Source of the DNA: Pirellulaceae bacterium
GTDB taxonomy: Bacteria > Planctomycetota > Planctomycetia > Pirellulales > Pirellulaceae
NCBI GenBank assembly: GCA_019636385.1
Contig: JAHBXT010000004.1
Coordinates: 775,098-839,097, forward strand
DNA length: 64,000 bases
Direction: 5' to 3'
Shown here: positions 28,372 through 36,435 of the stretch, piece after piece
Layout: each line of letters begins with the position of its first letter
Position numbering within the stretch: the stretch's first letter is position 1
Notes under the pieces: model-generated
The model's input: the letters and a program-made list of their open reading frames with translations, nothing else
What the model was told of the DNA's origin: nothing
The model's database searches: none
Translations under genes and position numbers: made by a program

Positions 28372-28531
28372 CAGGCTGCAATCCAGATAATGAGTGGCTG
28401 ATGCCTGCGTACGATAGTGGAATCAGATCGCTTGATCCTGAGTACCCCTGTGGCTCGATTGAAAGACTGGAGCGTGTGGGACTGGTGCAAAACTAGTGGC
28501 AATACCAAACTTGAGAAGCGGGTTACTGACG

Positions 28532-30088
28532 ATGCGTAGAACTTTGCTTGTGGCCGGTATCAAGTGTGTGCACTTGATTCACGGCGCCTTCATCTTCTTG
28601 GTGGTAGCCGCGCCTCGGAGCGCTCAGGCCAGTGACGGTGAAACCCGTCGCCCCCACGTACTGTTTATCGCCGTCGATGATCTGAACGATTGGTGCGGGC
28701 CGCTGGGTGGTCATGCGCTGGTCAAGACGCCTAATCTGGATCGCTTGGCCAGGCGCGGCACAACGTTCACCAACGCACATTGCAATTCGCCCTTGTGCAA
28801 TTCATCGCGTGCCAGCCTGCTGTTTGGTCTCAGACCTACCACAACTGGCATTTATGGATTGTCTCCTTCTCCGCGAGCACTTCCGGAATTTGCCGAACTA
28901 CCGACGCTGCCACAGTATTTTGGAACGCACGGCTACACCACCTATGGTGTGGGCAAAATATTTCACAGCGGCGTCAGCGCAGGGCCGCTACCTGGAAATG
29001 CGCGATCGGCTGGTACTCCGCAGCCCGATTTCATGATTACCGGCTCGGCAGGTGGCATTGGCGCGCGTCCGCCGTCCAAGCTGGTTGGGCCTACCCCCAT
29101 GGGCAACAATCCCTTGATGGATTGGGGCGTATTCGCACATGAGGACAAGGATAAAGGTGATTACCAAGTCGCCAGTTGGGCCGTCGAACGTATTCTAAAG
29201 GCTCCCAAGGACCGACCGCTGCTCTTCTCTGCGGGATTTTTTCTGCCGCATGTACCGTGTTATGCTACACAGCCATGGTTTGATTTATATCCCAACGATC
29301 AGTCCGTTCTGCCTGAGGTGTTCAGTAGCGATCGCGATGATACGCCACGATTCTCCTGGTACACGCACTGGCATTTGCCAGAACCGCGTTTGAAATGGCT
29401 GCAAGAGCGTGACCAGTGGATTAATTTGGTACGCAGTTATCTGGCCTGCGTCAGCTTTGTTGACGCGCAAATTGGCCGCGTATTGGATGCGCTGGAGCAA
29501 GCCGGTCTTGCCGATCGAACGATCGTCGTCCTGTGGAGCGATCATGGCTGGCATCTGGGCGAAAAGGGAATCACCGGTAAAAATTCTTTGTGGGATCGCA
29601 GCACGCGTGTGCCGCTGATTTTCGCTGGCCCAGGAATCACGGCTGGGGCTCGCTGCGACCAACCGGTGGAACTACTAGACGTCTATCCTTCGTTGGTCGA
29701 GCTATGTGGGCTGACCGCCCGACAAGACTTGGAAGGTTTGAGTCTGGTTGACCAACTGCGCGATCCGCATGCTGTCCGCACGCGCCCGGCTATCACTTCA
29801 CACAACCAAGGCAATCACGGTATTCGTAGCCAGCATTACCGCTTGATTCGCTATGCTGATGGCAGCGAAGAATTCTACGACTATCGCACCGATCCACGCG
29901 AGTGGCATAACGTGGTGGGGCAATCTCAATATGCCGAGCTGATCGCTCAACATCGTAGGTGGCTTCCGACCATCGATCGTCCTCCTGCTTCCGGCAGCGC
30001 TCACCGCATTTTGACCTATGATGCCGATTCAGATACGGCAGTCTGGGAGGGCGCTGCGATCTCTCGAGCGGATCCAATTCCTGAATAA
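28532..30088 (+). CDS. Exported sulfatase (iduronate-2-sulfatase-like) with unusual active-site motif
   Basis: A 518-residue secreted sulfatase. The signal peptide ends near RSAQAS. Metal-binding residues are in IAVDDLND, and the C-terminal side has WSDHGWHLGEKG. The formylglycine motif reads C89-N-S-S-R93 where most type I sulfatases have C-x-P-S-R or C-x-A-x-R. The cysteine, the arginine and the following ASLL are kept, so it may still be activated. A GTG at 28496 would add 12 residues; the ATG at 28532 is used. It follows the PSD1-DUF1501 pair by 160 bases, consistent with breakdown of sulfated polysaccharides. Confidence 0.88.
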   Translation: MRRTLLVAGIKCVHLIHGAFIFLVVAAPRSAQASDGETRRPHVLFIAVDDLNDWCGPLGGHALVKTPNLDRLARRGTTFTNAHCNSPLCNSSRASLLFGLRPTTTGIYGLSPSPRALPEFAELPTLPQYFGTHGYTTYGVGKIFHSGVSAGPLPGNARSAGTPQPDFMITGSAGGIGARPPSKLVGPTPMGNNPLMDWGVFAHEDKDKGDYQVASWAVERILKAPKDRPLLFSAGFFLPHVPCYATQPWFDLYPNDQSVLPEVFSSDRDDTPRFSWYTHWHLPEPRLKWLQERDQWINLVRSYLACVSFVDAQIGRVLDALEQAGLADRTIVVLWSDHGWHLGEKGITGKNSLWDRSTRVPLIFAGPGITAGARCDQPVELLDVYPSLVELCGLTARQDLEGLSLVDQLRDPHAVRTRPAITSHNQGNHGIRSQHYRLIRYADGSEEFYDYRTDPREWHNVVGQSQYAELIAQHRRWLPTIDRPPASGSAHRILTYDADSDTAVWEGAAISRADPIPE

Positions 30089-30123
30089 AGCCAGCCTAAA
30101 CTAGAACTGATCGCACTCCGGCT

Positions 30124-30143
30124 GCCACGCTCGCCAGAGGTGG
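30124..30143 (+). repeat. Degenerate copy of a dispersed hairpin repeat
   Basis: CACGCTCGCCAGAGGTGG matches the right two-thirds of the GTAGCTAC...TCGCCAG...GTGG repeat found at 32612, 35550, 38677 and 38706. The GTAGCTAC arm is missing. It lies between the convergent sulfatase and glycosyltransferase genes. Confidence 0.4.
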
Positions 30144-30262
30144 ATACTACTGGAATCGCCGGTGCAAATCCACGGTTCAGGCGACCGTGGCTACGGAAAG
30201 ATGCATTCACCCAAAACGTTCTATGCAACGCCTACGCTGGCGGTTAAGGCTGCTTGTACGGC

Positions 30263-31174
30263 TTACGCTGCCCGGCGAACTAGATCACCGATTGCGTGTC
30301 GAACAGGTGTTGGCTGTTGCAGTTGTTGCCAACGGTCGCTGGCAGACTTAATGCGCTGCTGTATATGAAGATTTGCATCGGCCGACAGTGTACCTCTGGC
30401 CCAGGCGAGTGAACCTGAGAAGTTCCCTGTCAAGCAACCGCGCAGGAAGTCTACAGCAGCAGCGCCGGCTCCTGAGGCTTGTAGCCCGTAAGCGACCGCA
30501 AGTTCTGCCAGCTGCTTGATGTTCGCAGCTGTTCGCTTACTGGTCGCCTGCGATTGTTTCACACAATCGCCTTCGAGCAACTGACTAGGAATCCCCAGTC
30601 GGTTCATCAGTAGCGCCAATTCGACATCCGCATTGGCCCACTGGACCGATTCGTTCCAACCGCCGACAGCCAGCAGCATCCGGCGCAAATAGAAGCCGCA
30701 CGTCAGCTCGGGCCCACAGGTTAGTCCCACGTGTCGTTGCCGATAATCTCCTGAACGCAACACACTGCCACTGTTAACCGCGTCCATTCGCAATCCGTAG
30801 CTACACTGAGTCGCGGTGGTGGCAATGCCGACGGCCAAACTAGCCGGTTCATTGGCAGAATTTGACTTGCTGGTCAGACGCTGGCAGGCTTGTTCGGCCC
30901 AATCATCAGACTGAACCGTGACACCACCGCTCAGCACGCAAATTATCGGCGAGCGAGCTACCGCTAGACCAGCGTTTAACAGCGCAACGGGATTGTCAGC
31001 TTCCTCATGCAACAACAGCAGTTCATCACCCAGTTGATACGGGTCAGAGTAGCTGCCGTCATGGACCAGAATGATCTCGCAATCCTTGGGCCGATGTTCC
31101 AGCGCCGAAAGGATCGTATTCTCGAGATCGCTGTCGTTGTGTTGATGCGGTACAATAATCGATAGACGTAACAC
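30263..31174 (-). CDS. Family 2 glycosyltransferase
   Basis: A 303-residue GT-A fold glycosyltransferase. LSIIVPHQHNDSDLENTILSAL is the usual start, ILVHDGSYSDP replaces the common DDGSxD element, and the acceptor region reads VGGWNESVQWANADVELALLM. The central DxD is not sharp, so activity is not certain. It starts at a GTG. There is no neighbouring polysaccharide operon, so the glycan made cannot be guessed. Confidence 0.75.
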   Translation of the reverse strand: MLRLSIIVPHQHNDSDLENTILSALEHRPKDCEIILVHDGSYSDPYQLGDELLLLHEEADNPVALLNAGLAVARSPIICVLSGGVTVQSDDWAEQACQRLTSKSNSANEPASLAVGIATTATQCSYGLRMDAVNSGSVLRSGDYRQRHVGLTCGPELTCGFYLRRMLLAVGGWNESVQWANADVELALLMNRLGIPSQLLEGDCVKQSQATSKRTAANIKQLAELAVAYGLQASGAGAAAVDFLRGCLTGNFSGSLAWARGTLSADANLHIQQRIKSASDRWQQLQQPTPVRHAIGDLVRRAA

Positions 31175-31658
31175 GGATGTTCATCCCCTGAGCTGAGGCA
31201 GCGCATCGCTAGCCGTCCTGCTTCTCTGCAGAACTGGCACAAATGGAGACATCGGCTGGTCTGCCAGCCAAAATCAATTAAAACGGCGGATGCGACAGTC
31301 AGGCAGATTAGTCAAGTTGTGAGGGCGAATTTCATAGTCCTGTAGGGATGAGTTGTTGGTAGCAAATGTGGTGTGGAATGAGCAGAATCGTCCCTCAGGC
31401 ACGAGATGGGGTCAGTTCACCAGCTGACAGGCGAAGTATTTTGCTGATATTGTGTCCCGACGGGTCAAGTCATTTTTTCTTGCCGGTTGCTTCAGAGCTC
31501 CGTTGGATTTGATTCCTCCCTTCGGAGGTGTGTATTACCACCAGGGCTCGGCATAGGAATTGTCTGCCCTCCTGACCCAAAAAGCTTCACGTCTAAACGC
31601 GTTAGCGACGGACTACTACTCATCCCTCGATTACGCTTGGGTATGTGATGGTGAGAGC
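31175..31658. other. Gene-poor region upstream of the glycosyltransferase gene
   Basis: About 480 bases without a recognisable gene. GCGTTAGCGA near 31600 resembles part of the GCGTTAGCGAGG repeat found at 38.8 kb. No promoter, RNA or terminator was recognised. Confidence 0.45.
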
Positions 31659-32579
31659 CTACTGTCGTTGCTCAATTGCTAGCAAACAACCGGTGGCAGC
31701 AGCTATTTCATCGAGCCGATCTGGCGGGAGTTCACCGAGCAGCGGTTGCACCGGACCTGTGTCGGAGATCCCGGCGCTGGTCACCGCCTGATGTAACACG
31801 GTGATTGGATGAATGCGATTGCGCAGTTCTTCAAGTTCCGCGAACTGCCTGCGAATCAGTTCGGCACCTGCGTCATCCCCCGCCTGTAACTTCCGTAACA
31901 TGTTCAGCGATAATCGCGGAGCCACACACACGCAGCCGCTGGTGAAACTGACCAGGCCAAATCGGCGTAGGTGAACGATGGCCGGCTGCTCGCCCATTCC
32001 GCTGACAATCAAATTTGAGGGCACATTTTCCAAAATCTCGCTCAGGTAACCATCGTTTTCTGGATGCTCTCGTACTACAGCATACTTGATCCATGATAGC
32101 AAGCCGTCGCGATAGAGCCTGCCAAGTGTCGATGGTGACAACCAGCCATCGTGCTTCAAGTACACTACCACGGGGCGACCGACAGACTGGACAAACTGGC
32201 GAATTCCTGTTTCGATACCACGCTCGTCGCTAAGCTCTTTTTGAGGCAGGACCATGGCGGTCGGGAAATCATAATCTTTGAGAATTTCAGCCTGATCCAT
32301 CATCGTGCCGTAAGCCGGTCCAACCGCCGGCACGACTAAGGTCTCTGCCGCCGCTAGTTCAACCAACATGGTTAAGAACTTGGCGTACTCGCTGGGCCGG
32401 ATGTGATACAGCACTGCATTTCCACCATACAACAAGGTCGTTATGCCTGCCTGTTCCAAATAACGAATCATGCGTTGGTTTTCGGACCGACAGATTTTGC
32501 CCGCCCTGTCGCGTGCCAGCGGAGGTACGGCAATCACACTGGCTGACAATCGAGCTGCGGAAATGGGATTGGTTTGCAT
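31659..32579 (-). CDS. DapA-family aldolase/dehydratase, probably for a keto-deoxy sugar acid
   Basis: A 306-residue TIM-barrel protein of the dihydrodipicolinate synthase/N-acetylneuraminate lyase family. The Schiff-base lysine is most likely in LLSWIKYAVVRE; VVVYLKHDGW holds the tyrosine region, and YGGNAVLYH replaces the GTTGE-type loop. It follows a dihydroxyacid-dehydratase-family gene on the same strand at a distance of about 100 bases. The pair suggests a non-phosphorylated sugar-acid route in which a sugar acid is dehydrated to a 2-keto-3-deoxy acid and then cleaved or dehydrated again. Lysine biosynthesis is unlikely given this context. Confidence 0.8.
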   Translation of the reverse strand: MQTNPISAARLSASVIAVPPLARDRAGKICRSENQRMIRYLEQAGITTLLYGGNAVLYHIRPSEYAKFLTMLVELAAAETLVVPAVGPAYGTMMDQAEILKDYDFPTAMVLPQKELSDERGIETGIRQFVQSVGRPVVVYLKHDGWLSPSTLGRLYRDGLLSWIKYAVVREHPENDGYLSEILENVPSNLIVSGMGEQPAIVHLRRFGLVSFTSGCVCVAPRLSLNMLRKLQAGDDAGAELIRRQFAELEELRNRIHPITVLHQAVTSAGISDTGPVQPLLGELPPDRLDEIAAATGCLLAIEQRQ

Positions 32580-32611
32580 GACTCAGGGTACTTTGATTCT
32601 GGTTAAGACTT

Positions 32612-32636
32612 GTAGCTACCTGTTTTGCGACGGTGG
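32612..32636 (+). repeat. Dispersed hairpin repeat, divergent copy
   Basis: The sequence starts GTAGCTACC and ends GCGACGGTGG, matching the family arms of the copies at 38677 and 38706, but the centre is altered. It lies in the 100-base gap between the DapA-like gene and the dehydratase gene. Confidence 0.5.
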
Positions 32637-32679
32637 CATCCGTTTTTATTGACCGCTCGACAAACTGACGGCTCAAGCT

Positions 32680-34413
32680 TCAAAAAATATCGGGTTCCTG
32701 ACCAGGACTGCGACCGGACAGAAAGTCGAAATCACAGCCTTCATCGGCTTGGGTCACATGCCGCGCGAACAGCCACTGGTAGCCACGTTTAGCTGCTGCT
32801 ACGGGCGCCTGCCAACGACCGAGCCGCGCGGCCAGCTCTGACTCATCGACTAACAGATTCAGTTGTCGCCGATCAACGTCCAGTTCAATGAGGTCGCCGT
32901 CGCGCACAGCGGCTAGCGGTCCGCCCAAGTGCGACTCGGGCGACACATGCAAGACACACGTACCGTAACTGGTGCCACTCATACGCGCATCGGAAATGCG
33001 CAGCATGTCGCGGACGCCGGCTCGCAGCAGTTTATCGGGTATTGGCAACATACCCCATTCCGGAAATCCAGGTGCGCCCAGTGGACCGGCTGACCGTAGC
33101 ACCAGCACCGTATCAGCCGTGACCGGCAGATCCGGTTGATTGATGCGCTCCTTCATCTGTGCATAGTTATCAAATACCAAAGCTGGCCCACGATGCTTGA
33201 GCAAACGAGAATCGGCGGCTATCGGTTTGATAACGCAGCCCCGCGGTGCCAGATTACCGCGCAGCACATAAGTTCCTCCGCTAGCCGACAACGGATTGTC
33301 ACGCGGGCGGATCACGTCGTTATCAATGACTTCGGCATTAGCTATCTGCTCTATCAACGTCTTGCCTGATACTGTGCGGCAACTTGTGTCGACCAGATCT
33401 GTCAGGCGACTCAACAACGCCGCTAAACCTCCGGCATTGTAAAAATCTTCCATCAGATAGCGTCCGGCGGGGCGCAAGTCGGCTAAGACCGGCACCTTGC
33501 GTGACCAGCGATCAAAATCATCCAGTGTCACCCGACAACCGGCTCGACCCGCCATAGCGATCAAGTGTACTATGGCGTTTGTCGAACCTCCGATGGCTAA
33601 TTGCGTGATAATCGCGTTATTGAATGAAGCTTGAGTTAGCACACGACTGGGCCTCAGGCCTTCCCAAGCCATCTCCACAGCCCGCCGACCGCTGGCAACC
33701 GCCAAGCGACTATGCTCAGCCACGACGGCGGGTATTGAGCTGGCCATCGGCAAGGTCAGGCCGAGCGCTTCGGCCACCGAGGCCATCGTCGACGCGGTGC
33801 CCATCGTCATGCAGGTGCCGTTAGAACGGGCGATGCAATTTTCCATCTGGAACCAATCGCAGTCGGCCACTTGTCCGGCTCGCCGTTCATTCCAAAACTT
33901 CCAAGCATCCGAACCGCTGCCCAAAGTTTGATCTTTCCAGCGTGCCTTGAGCATCGGTCCGGCCGGCAGAAAGATCGCCGGTAGATCGGCGGAAAATGCG
34001 CCCATCAACAGGCCCGGCACTGTCTTGTCACATCCCCCCATCAGCACCGCCGCATCGATGGGATGGCTGCGCAGCACTTCTTCTGTTTCCAGAGCCAACA
34101 GGTTGCGATAGAGCATAGTCGTGGGCTTCATCAACATCTCGCCCAAGCTGACCACAGGAATCTCGACGGGATACCCACCCGCCTGCAGCACGCCGCGCTT
34201 GACCTCCTGCACGCGCTGCGGAAAGTGCCCATGGCAAGTATTCAGATCGCTCCACGTATTCAAAATGCCAATGATCGGGCGATCACGATAATCGTGGTCG
34301 TCCAGCCCCAACCCCTTCAGTCGCGACCGATGCCCAAAGCTGCGCAAATCATCTGGTGCAAACCACCGCGCCGATCGCAGTTGACTGGGTTCTCTCTGGT
34401 TTGGTGCTGCCAT
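32680..34413 (-). CDS. IlvD/Edd-family sugar-acid dehydratase (arabinonate/xylonate type)
   Basis: A 577-residue iron-sulfur dehydratase. Cluster cysteines are likely in MGGCDKTVPG and in ENCIARSNGTCMTMG, with further markers in IGGSTNAIVHL and the late GTSYGTCVLHVSPE. The length and the start (WFAPDDLRSFGHRSRLKGLG) resemble L-arabinonate/D-xylonate dehydratases more than branched-chain dihydroxyacid dehydratase. The downstream aldolase-family gene supports a sugar-acid catabolic role. The exact sugar acid cannot be read from the sequence. Confidence 0.85.
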   Translation of the reverse strand: MAAPNQREPSQLRSARWFAPDDLRSFGHRSRLKGLGLDDHDYRDRPIIGILNTWSDLNTCHGHFPQRVQEVKRGVLQAGGYPVEIPVVSLGEMLMKPTTMLYRNLLALETEEVLRSHPIDAAVLMGGCDKTVPGLLMGAFSADLPAIFLPAGPMLKARWKDQTLGSGSDAWKFWNERRAGQVADCDWFQMENCIARSNGTCMTMGTASTMASVAEALGLTLPMASSIPAVVAEHSRLAVASGRRAVEMAWEGLRPSRVLTQASFNNAIITQLAIGGSTNAIVHLIAMAGRAGCRVTLDDFDRWSRKVPVLADLRPAGRYLMEDFYNAGGLAALLSRLTDLVDTSCRTVSGKTLIEQIANAEVIDNDVIRPRDNPLSASGGTYVLRGNLAPRGCVIKPIAADSRLLKHRGPALVFDNYAQMKERINQPDLPVTADTVLVLRSAGPLGAPGFPEWGMLPIPDKLLRAGVRDMLRISDARMSGTSYGTCVLHVSPESHLGGPLAAVRDGDLIELDVDRRQLNLLVDESELAARLGRWQAPVAAAKRGYQWLFARHVTQADEGCDFDFLSGRSPGQEPDIF

Positions 34414-34470
34414 ACTGAACCAACGCCTGCTTCATCTACGAATAGAATCTTGTAGTGGCGACTAAACAGG

Positions 34471-35439
34471 TCAGTCGCCCACCGTGGTTGATGAGGCTGA
34501 ACTCAACCGATCACCGATAAACTCCATCGACAGCGTCAGGAACATGCCTACGGCAGTCAATACAATCACCAGTAGCACATTGACTGAACTTTCGCTTGGC
34601 CACAGCATTTCAAACTGCTGCTGCTTGAACGGCAGCGCTGCGGTCTCAGCGGTCGGCTGCTGAAACGGCCAAATTTTGTACAAGGAACCTAACATCAGCC
34701 CGACCAGGAACGCCATGGTCGCGTCGTGACGTTGACTGAACAACCACCGCAGTAGGCGGCTAAACGATATCAGACCTACCGCACATCCGGTCACAAAGCA
34801 GGCGATGATCTGTAACCCTTCTACGGTAAACTCACCCTTGGGCAATCCCCGCAGCAACTCCGTAATAGGGTGGTACATTCCCAGCAACAGCAAGACGAAC
34901 GCCCCGCTAATCCCTGGCAAGATCATGGCGCAAATGGCGACAGTAGCCGACAAAAACGCTGTCAGTGGAGTTAGCGTGCCGTGCAAGGGACTCAGCAAAC
35001 AGATTTGCCATGCGACAACAGCGCCGATCAGCAACAGGCCGACGTGCATTGGCTGCCACCGTTTCAGACGTCGAGCCACAAGATGACTGGATGCCAGGAT
35101 CATGCCTGCGAATAGTGCAAACACGTAAGCTTGATGATGCGTCAACAAATGGTGCATCAACGACGCCAGGCCAATAATTCCTGTGGCAACACCGGCACCA
35201 AGTCCAGCCAAAAAACGAAAGTCGATGTGCTGTAGGGCCGCCAGCCACCGACCGCTGGTCAACAGCTTGAAAAACTGACCATCCACACGCGCTATGGCAC
35301 CTACCAACCGTTCGTAGTGACCCAAAATCAGCGCTACGGTTCCACCGGACACCCCAGGAATGATGTCGGCTGCGCCCATGCACAGCCCGCGCAGCCAATT
35401 GATTGCATCATTGGCATAACCGTTATGACTATCAGGCAT
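34471..35439 (-). CDS. popT: PopT-type undecaprenyl phosphate translocase (DUF368)
   Basis: A 322-residue polytopic membrane protein with the two DUF368 signatures, GAADIIPGVSGGTVALILG near residue 22 and ILPGISGAFVLLLLGMY near residue 175. These repeat-like motifs mark an internal duplication. DUF368 proteins have been shown to return undecaprenyl phosphate from the outer to the inner leaflet of the membrane. The gene is divergent from uppP, which makes undecaprenyl phosphate from the diphosphate, so both steps of lipid carrier recycling sit side by side. The name popT follows the family; strain-specific function is inferred. Confidence 0.85.
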   Translation of the reverse strand: MPDSHNGYANDAINWLRGLCMGAADIIPGVSGGTVALILGHYERLVGAIARVDGQFFKLLTSGRWLAALQHIDFRFLAGLGAGVATGIIGLASLMHHLLTHHQAYVFALFAGMILASSHLVARRLKRWQPMHVGLLLIGAVVAWQICLLSPLHGTLTPLTAFLSATVAICAMILPGISGAFVLLLLGMYHPITELLRGLPKGEFTVEGLQIIACFVTGCAVGLISFSRLLRWLFSQRHDATMAFLVGLMLGSLYKIWPFQQPTAETAALPFKQQQFEMLWPSESSVNVLLVIVLTAVGMFLTLSMEFIGDRLSSASSTTVGD

Positions 35440-35549
35440 CGACTGAACTTCGTGAATGTGAGCGAGGTTGACTCCATCGAACTGGCTGGCCGGGGTTACC
35501 TTTAGCTAGCCGCTATCATGATTCGCATAATCATCGCGGCAAATTTTTT

Positions 35550-35573
35550 GTAGCTACGCTCGCCAGCGCGTGG
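35550..35573 (+). repeat. Dispersed hairpin repeat copy between popT and uppP
   Basis: The copy starts GTAGCTACGCTCGCC and ends AGCGCGTGG, with ACGC and GCGT able to pair around the centre. It lies 32 bases before the uppP GTG start and could sit in its leader RNA. Confidence 0.6.
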
Positions 35574-35604
35574 CCCCACTAGCATAACCTGTTCGAGCCC
35601 TGCC

Positions 35605-36435
35605 GTGTCAGATCACTTAAAAGCTTTGATTATAGGAATTGTCGAAGGATTGACAGAATTTCTACCAGTCAGTTCCACGGCCCATATCCGCATTTGCCAA
35701 GAGCTGCTGAACATATCGCTGGAAGACAGCTACTGGAAGATGTTCGCGATCGTAATCCAGCTTGGCGCTGTTCTGGCGGTAGTGGTCTATTTTCGTTATC
35801 GCATTCTGGATTTTCTGCGGCACTTTCCGGGCGGACGATCTGGACAGCGCAAATGGTGGAATCATCCGCTGTCTTTGGTGACACTCAGTTTTGTCGTCAC
35901 AGCCATTCCTTGCTTCCTGTTGGATAAGTACATCGGCGATAATTTGGAGAACTTCCACGTCATCGGAGCGGCTCTGATCATTGGTGGCGTTTTGATGTTG
36001 TGGATCGATCGCACCTTCAGCCAGCGTGCCACCACGCATCACATGGACGATATTACCGTCCCTCAAGCGCTGGTCATTGGTTGCACGCAGATTTTAGCGG
36101 CGGCCTTTCCGGGCGTCAGCCGTAGCATGTCCACGATTGCCGGCGGACAGGTGATGGGGCTCTCACGCCCCGCAGCACTTGAATTCAGCTTCTTCTTATC
36201 GCTACCAGTCATGCTGGCCGCGACCGGTTTCAAACTGCTGCAATTTGTACTCAAGAGCATCACGACTATCACGACGGACCAGTGGCTGATTCTGGGCAAC
36301 GGTTTTGTAGTCAGTTTCTTGGTGGGCTGGGCGGTAATTGCCTGGTTCATGTCATGGGTCAATCGCCACGGCTTTGCGCCCTTTGCCGTTTACCGATTGG
36401 TTATCGGTTCAGCGGTGCTGCTGTGGCTGGCTTGA
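35605..36435 (+). CDS. uppP: Undecaprenyl-diphosphatase UppP (BacA)
   Basis: A 276-residue membrane phosphatase that converts undecaprenyl diphosphate to the monophosphate carrier used for peptidoglycan and other glycans; it also gives bacitracin tolerance. Motifs: GIVEGLTEFLPVSSTAH near the start (catalytic glutamate and PVSST), and AAFPGVSRSMSTIAGG in the second half. The start is a GTG. The stop overlaps the convergent oxidoreductase gene by 35 bases. In UppP the H of VSSTAH is usually followed by L; here it is I, a mild change. Confidence 0.93.
   Translation: MSDHLKALIIGIVEGLTEFLPVSSTAHIRICQELLNISLEDSYWKMFAIVIQLGAVLAVVVYFRYRILDFLRHFPGGRSGQRKWWNHPLSLVTLSFVVTAIPCFLLDKYIGDNLENFHVIGAALIIGGVLMLWIDRTFSQRATTHHMDDITVPQALVIGCTQILAAAFPGVSRSMSTIAGGQVMGLSRPAALEFSFFLSLPVMLAATGFKLLQFVLKSITTITTDQWLILGNGFVVSFLVGWAVIAWFMSWVNRHGFAPFAVYRLVIGSAVLLWLA

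Noticed and set aside
30124..30215. Segment with GCCGGTGCAAATCCACGG resembling part of a cobalamin riboswitch core
   Set aside because: Only the GGTG-AAATCC part matches. The rest of the aptamer is missing and the segment lies between the 3' ends of two convergent genes.
36401..36435. Overlap of uppP and the oxidoreductase as a possible assembly or frameshift problem
   Set aside because: Both C-termini look natural; a short convergent overlap is ordinary in compact genomes.
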